A model generated the notes under the pieces. The model had not been told where the DNA came from. It did no database searches and saw nothing but the letters and a program-made list of their open reading frames with translations. Below, one piece after another: positions 5,432 through 7,359 of a DNA stretch of 7,359 nucleotides. Positions within the stretch are counted from its first letter, which is position 1; every line of letters starts with the position of its first letter. This DNA is from Candidatus Krumholzibacteriota bacterium (GTDB lineage Bacteria; Krumholzibacteriota; Krumholzibacteriia; Krumholzibacteriales; Krumholzibacteriaceae), in assembly GCA_030672805.1 (NCBI GenBank), contig DAOVFR010000122.1:1-7359 (forward strand), read 5' to 3'. The position numbers were made by a program, and so were the translations under genes.

Positions 5432-6372
5432 TCTTTCTTTTCGAGAATCCGTAGTGCGGTATTTCTGTCCAGTACAAGTTGTGTCTGAAGCCGATCCGGA
5501 TCGTCGAATTTTTTCTCGTTCCTGATGAATCCCACGGTGAAGATCCTGAGGCGTTCCCCGTAGAGATCGCCGTCGAACCCGAAAACGTGGATCTCGATCC
5601 GCCTTGCGCCGCCGCCGTGAACGGTTGGAGCGCTGCCGATGTTCATCATGCCTCCATGCGTATCCCCACCCATTGTGACACGCACCGCGTAAACGCCGTC
5701 CGGCGGGATCAGCTTATCACCGCCTGGAACCTCCACGTTCGCCGTGGGAAACCCGAGCCCACGGCCGATCCCCTCGCCGCGGATGACTTCGGCATCGAAA
5801 AAGAATGGGCGCGTCAGGAACCGTTCCGCTTCATCGAGCTTCCTCTCCAGGATTGCTCTGCGTATCTTCGTGCTCGAGACGACCCTGCCGTACAAAACGA
5901 CCGGTGGGACGATAGTCACGTCGAATCCCGACCGCCTCCCCTCCCCCACAAGCCGGAGCTGTGAACCCTCCCGTCCCCTCCCAAGATGGAAATCGTACCC
6001 GACGACGAGATGGATCATGCCAAGCCGCTTGACGAGACGCTCGGCGATGAACGTTCCGTAGTCCATTCCGGACATCTCCGCCGTGAATCGCTCTATGACG
6101 ATGCAGTCGATGTCATGATAACCTAGAAGCGAAATCTTTTCTTCGAGCGTCGTCAGGAGTCTCGGAGCCCTGTCAGGGTTCGTCACGCTGAGGGGGTGCC
6201 TGTCGAATGTGAGCAGAATCGATTTCCCGCTGCCAGTCGACCTCTTGATCCCGGCGCATCGCCGGATAACATCCTGGTGACCGGCATGCACGCCGTCAAA
6301 AACACCGATCGTGACGACGTTTCCCTGCCACGAGCCGCACGGCAGATTGTTAACGTTCGAAATGATCTCCAT
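5428..6372 (-). CDS. ribF: Bifunctional riboflavin kinase / FMN adenylyltransferase (FAD synthetase)
   Basis: This enzyme phosphorylates riboflavin to FMN with ATP and then adenylylates FMN to FAD, supplying both flavin cofactors. The 314 residues have the standard two-domain layout. The N-terminal nucleotidyltransferase domain has GVFDGVHAGHQ (23-33) with the HxGH signature His29-His32, FDRHP (56-60), GYDFHLGRGR (125-134) and SSTKIR (166-171). The C-terminal kinase domain has GRGLGFPTANV (203-213) for ATP and magnesium binding, PPDGVYAV (223-230), NIGSAPTV (244-251), and IEIHVF (259-264), whose Glu260 is the likely catalytic base. Both activities should be intact. The ATG is supported by GGAG at 6379-6382, six bases upstream, and lies 22 bases after the truB stop, so the two are co-transcribed. 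The stop codon overlaps the -35 box of the rpsO promoter. Confidence 0.97.
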   Translation of the reverse strand: MEIISNVNNLPCGSWQGNVVTIGVFDGVHAGHQDVIRRCAGIKRSTGSGKSILLTFDRHPLSVTNPDRAPRLLTTLEEKISLLGYHDIDCIVIERFTAEMSGMDYGTFIAERLVKRLGMIHLVVGYDFHLGRGREGSQLRLVGEGRRSGFDVTIVPPVVLYGRVVSSTKIRRAILERKLDEAERFLTRPFFFDAEVIRGEGIGRGLGFPTANVEVPGGDKLIPPDGVYAVRVTMGGDTHGGMMNIGSAPTVHGGGARRIEIHVFGFDGDLYGERLRIFTVGFIRNEKKFDDPDRLQTQLVLDRNTALRILEKKD

Positions 6373-6378
6373 TCGTAT

Positions 6379-6382
6379 CTCC
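6379..6382 (-). promoter_or_regulatory. Ribosome binding site of ribF
   Basis: GGAG on the mRNA strand lies six bases before the ATG at 6372, within the 22-base truB-ribF gap. It confirms the ribF start. Confidence 0.6.
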
Positions 6383-6394
6383 GGGGAGCCGGCT

Positions 6395-7294
6395 TCACCG
6401 TTCCGCCACGTTCCGGAATACCCGCTTCAGCCGCATTACATTTCCTGGGCCGATCTCGCCAATGGCGCCGAGATCCCCGTCGGGCCTCACGAGCCTGACG
6501 AGGCTTCCCATCGGTGGAACCGGACCGGCCGGATTCGGGGTGATTCCGTGTTCCAGGCCAGCGGCCTGGGAATCGGTGATAGTGACAGTGGGCATGTGTT
6601 TCAGCGCCTCGGAGAGAGTAAAGCCGGGTTCATCCATAGTAGCGAATGAACCGAGATCGTCGTCCGGAACGGCGGAATCCAGGCTGAAATGCCCGATACT
6701 CGTTCTGACGAGACTGTACAGATGCGCCGGAACCCCGAGGGCCTCCCCGATCTCCTCGGCGAGGACCCGGATGTAGAGACCTCGAGAACAGAACACCTCT
6801 ATACGGAATACGGGCAGGTCGAGGGAGACAAGCTTGATCTCGTACGTTTCGACCTCGCGGGGCTTGCGGTCGATCTTCTGCCCTCTCCGGGCAAGGAGGT
6901 AAAGCGGAGTGCCCCTGTGTTTCAGTGCCGAGAACATCGGTGGCGTCTGCATCCGCCTTCCGGTAAATTTCTTCAGCGCCGATTCGACCGTCCGCCGCGA
7001 AACGTGGTTCCAGTCACCGGTTCTCAGAACCTTCCCGCTTGCATCCTGCGTGTCGGTTGCCTCCCCGACCTTGATATCCGCCACGTACCGCTTGGGAAGG
7101 TCCATGAGGTAGTTCGACAACTTCGTCGCTTCCCCCGTAAGCAGCAGGATCAGGCCTGCCGCCTGCGGATCGAGGGTTCCCGCGTGGCCGATCTTGTCGA
7201 CACTGATCACCTTCTTGAACCGCCGGATACAGTCGTACGTCGAAACTCCGATCGATTTGTTGACAGGCAGAACCCTGCTGACAGACATTTTCAT
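6395..7294 (-). CDS. truB: tRNA pseudouridine(55) synthase
   Basis: TruB isomerises U55 in the T-loop of tRNAs to pseudouridine and also acts as a tRNA folding chaperone. The protein has 299 residues from ATG 7294. The catalytic motif GHAGTLDP is at 36-43, with nucleophile Asp42. Other family signatures follow: KRY (68-70), TDTQDASG (80-87), QTPPMFSALKHRGTPLYLLAR (116-136), CSRGLYIRVLAEEIG (169-183) and LVRTSIGHF (195-203). A PUA-like region covers about 235-295, making this the long bacterial form. The N-terminal motif reads VNKSIGVSTYD (11-21), with Ser replacing the usual Pro of the DKPxG motif. I chose ATG 7294 because GAGGAA at 7302-7307 precedes it by seven bases; a GTG at 7318 would extend the frame eight residues without a Shine-Dalgarno. 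It heads the visible part of the operon. Confidence 0.96.
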   Translation of the reverse strand: MKMSVSRVLPVNKSIGVSTYDCIRRFKKVISVDKIGHAGTLDPQAAGLILLLTGEATKLSNYLMDLPKRYVADIKVGEATDTQDASGKVLRTGDWNHVSRRTVESALKKFTGRRMQTPPMFSALKHRGTPLYLLARRGQKIDRKPREVETYEIKLVSLDLPVFRIEVFCSRGLYIRVLAEEIGEALGVPAHLYSLVRTSIGHFSLDSAVPDDDLGSFATMDEPGFTLSEALKHMPTVTITDSQAAGLEHGITPNPAGPVPPMGSLVRLVRPDGDLGAIGEIGPGNVMRLKRVFRNVAER

Positions 7295-7359
7295 CCAATT
7301 ATTCCTCGTGATACACACCGGGTTACATCAGCCGGAAGAACCGAGCAATTCCCCGAGCG
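7295..7359 (-). other. Right edge: end of an upstream gene or spacer, not assignable
   Basis: All three minus-strand frames are open from the window edge for a short distance and then stop: at 7328-7330 (peptide LGELLGSSG), at 7323-7325 (ARGIARFFRLM), or at 7291-7293, overlapping the truB ATG as ATGA. In many bacteria the gene before truB is rbfA or a DHH-family nanoRNase. The few residues here do not let me choose a frame or a family. Confidence 0.3.
7302..7307 (-). promoter_or_regulatory. Ribosome binding site of truB (decides the start)
   Basis: GAGGAA on the mRNA strand sits seven bases before ATG 7294. It lies downstream of the in-frame GTG at 7318, so it argues against that longer start. 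Confidence 0.6.

Noticed and set aside
1..7359. Mobile element, CRISPR array, phage gene or novel defence system
   Set aside because: No terminal repeats, spaced direct repeats, transposase or integrase motifs, or defence-type domains were seen. The gene order is a standard housekeeping operon.

Overview
This window is an ordinary bacterial housekeeping operon. Seven complete genes lie on the minus strand, almost without gaps. In transcription order, from the right edge leftward, they are truB (tRNA pseudouridine 55 synthase), ribF (bifunctional riboflavin kinase / FAD synthetase), rpsO (ribosomal protein S15), pnp (polynucleotide phosphorylase), an M16-family zinc peptidase, dut (dUTPase) and a membrane-anchored NodB-type polysaccharide deacetylase. 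At the left edge the last 35 codons of an unrecognised plus-strand gene converge on the operon end. At the right edge about 65 bases upstream of truB hold the unassignable end of a preceding gene or its spacer.

The gene order matches a widely shared bacterial neighbourhood. truB-ribF-rpsO-pnp is common across phyla. An M16 peptidase and a deacetylase next to pnp recall the Bacillus pnpA-ylxY-mlpA region. GC content is fairly high by eye and the third positions are GC-rich. The sequence is clearly bacterial, but nothing in it fixes the phylum. An uncultured lineage of the deltaproteobacterial or Fibrobacteres-Chlorobi-Bacteroidetes type would fit, and that is only a guess.

The genes cover tRNA modification (truB), flavin cofactor supply (ribF), the small ribosomal subunit (rpsO), RNA turnover (pnp), proteolysis (M16), nucleotide-pool sanitation (dut) and cell-envelope polysaccharide (deacetylase). 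Spacing suggests one transcript with a second internal promoter ahead of rpsO. truB and ribF are 22 bases apart, pnp and M16 8 bases, M16 and dut 2 bases, and dut and the deacetylase overlap by 4 bases (ATGA).

The most informative non-coding parts flank rpsO. The 135-base ribF-rpsO gap holds a sigma70-like promoter whose -35 box overlaps the ribF stop codon. Downstream is a leader that can fold into an H-type pseudoknot and two more hairpins, and the rpsO Shine-Dalgarno sits in the loop of a fourth hairpin. This is a good candidate for an S15 autoregulatory leader. The rpsO-pnp gap carries a four-tract G3 motif on the mRNA strand, next to a C6 run that could compete with it. I saw no mobile element, CRISPR array, tRNA, rRNA or evidence of a new multi-gene system.
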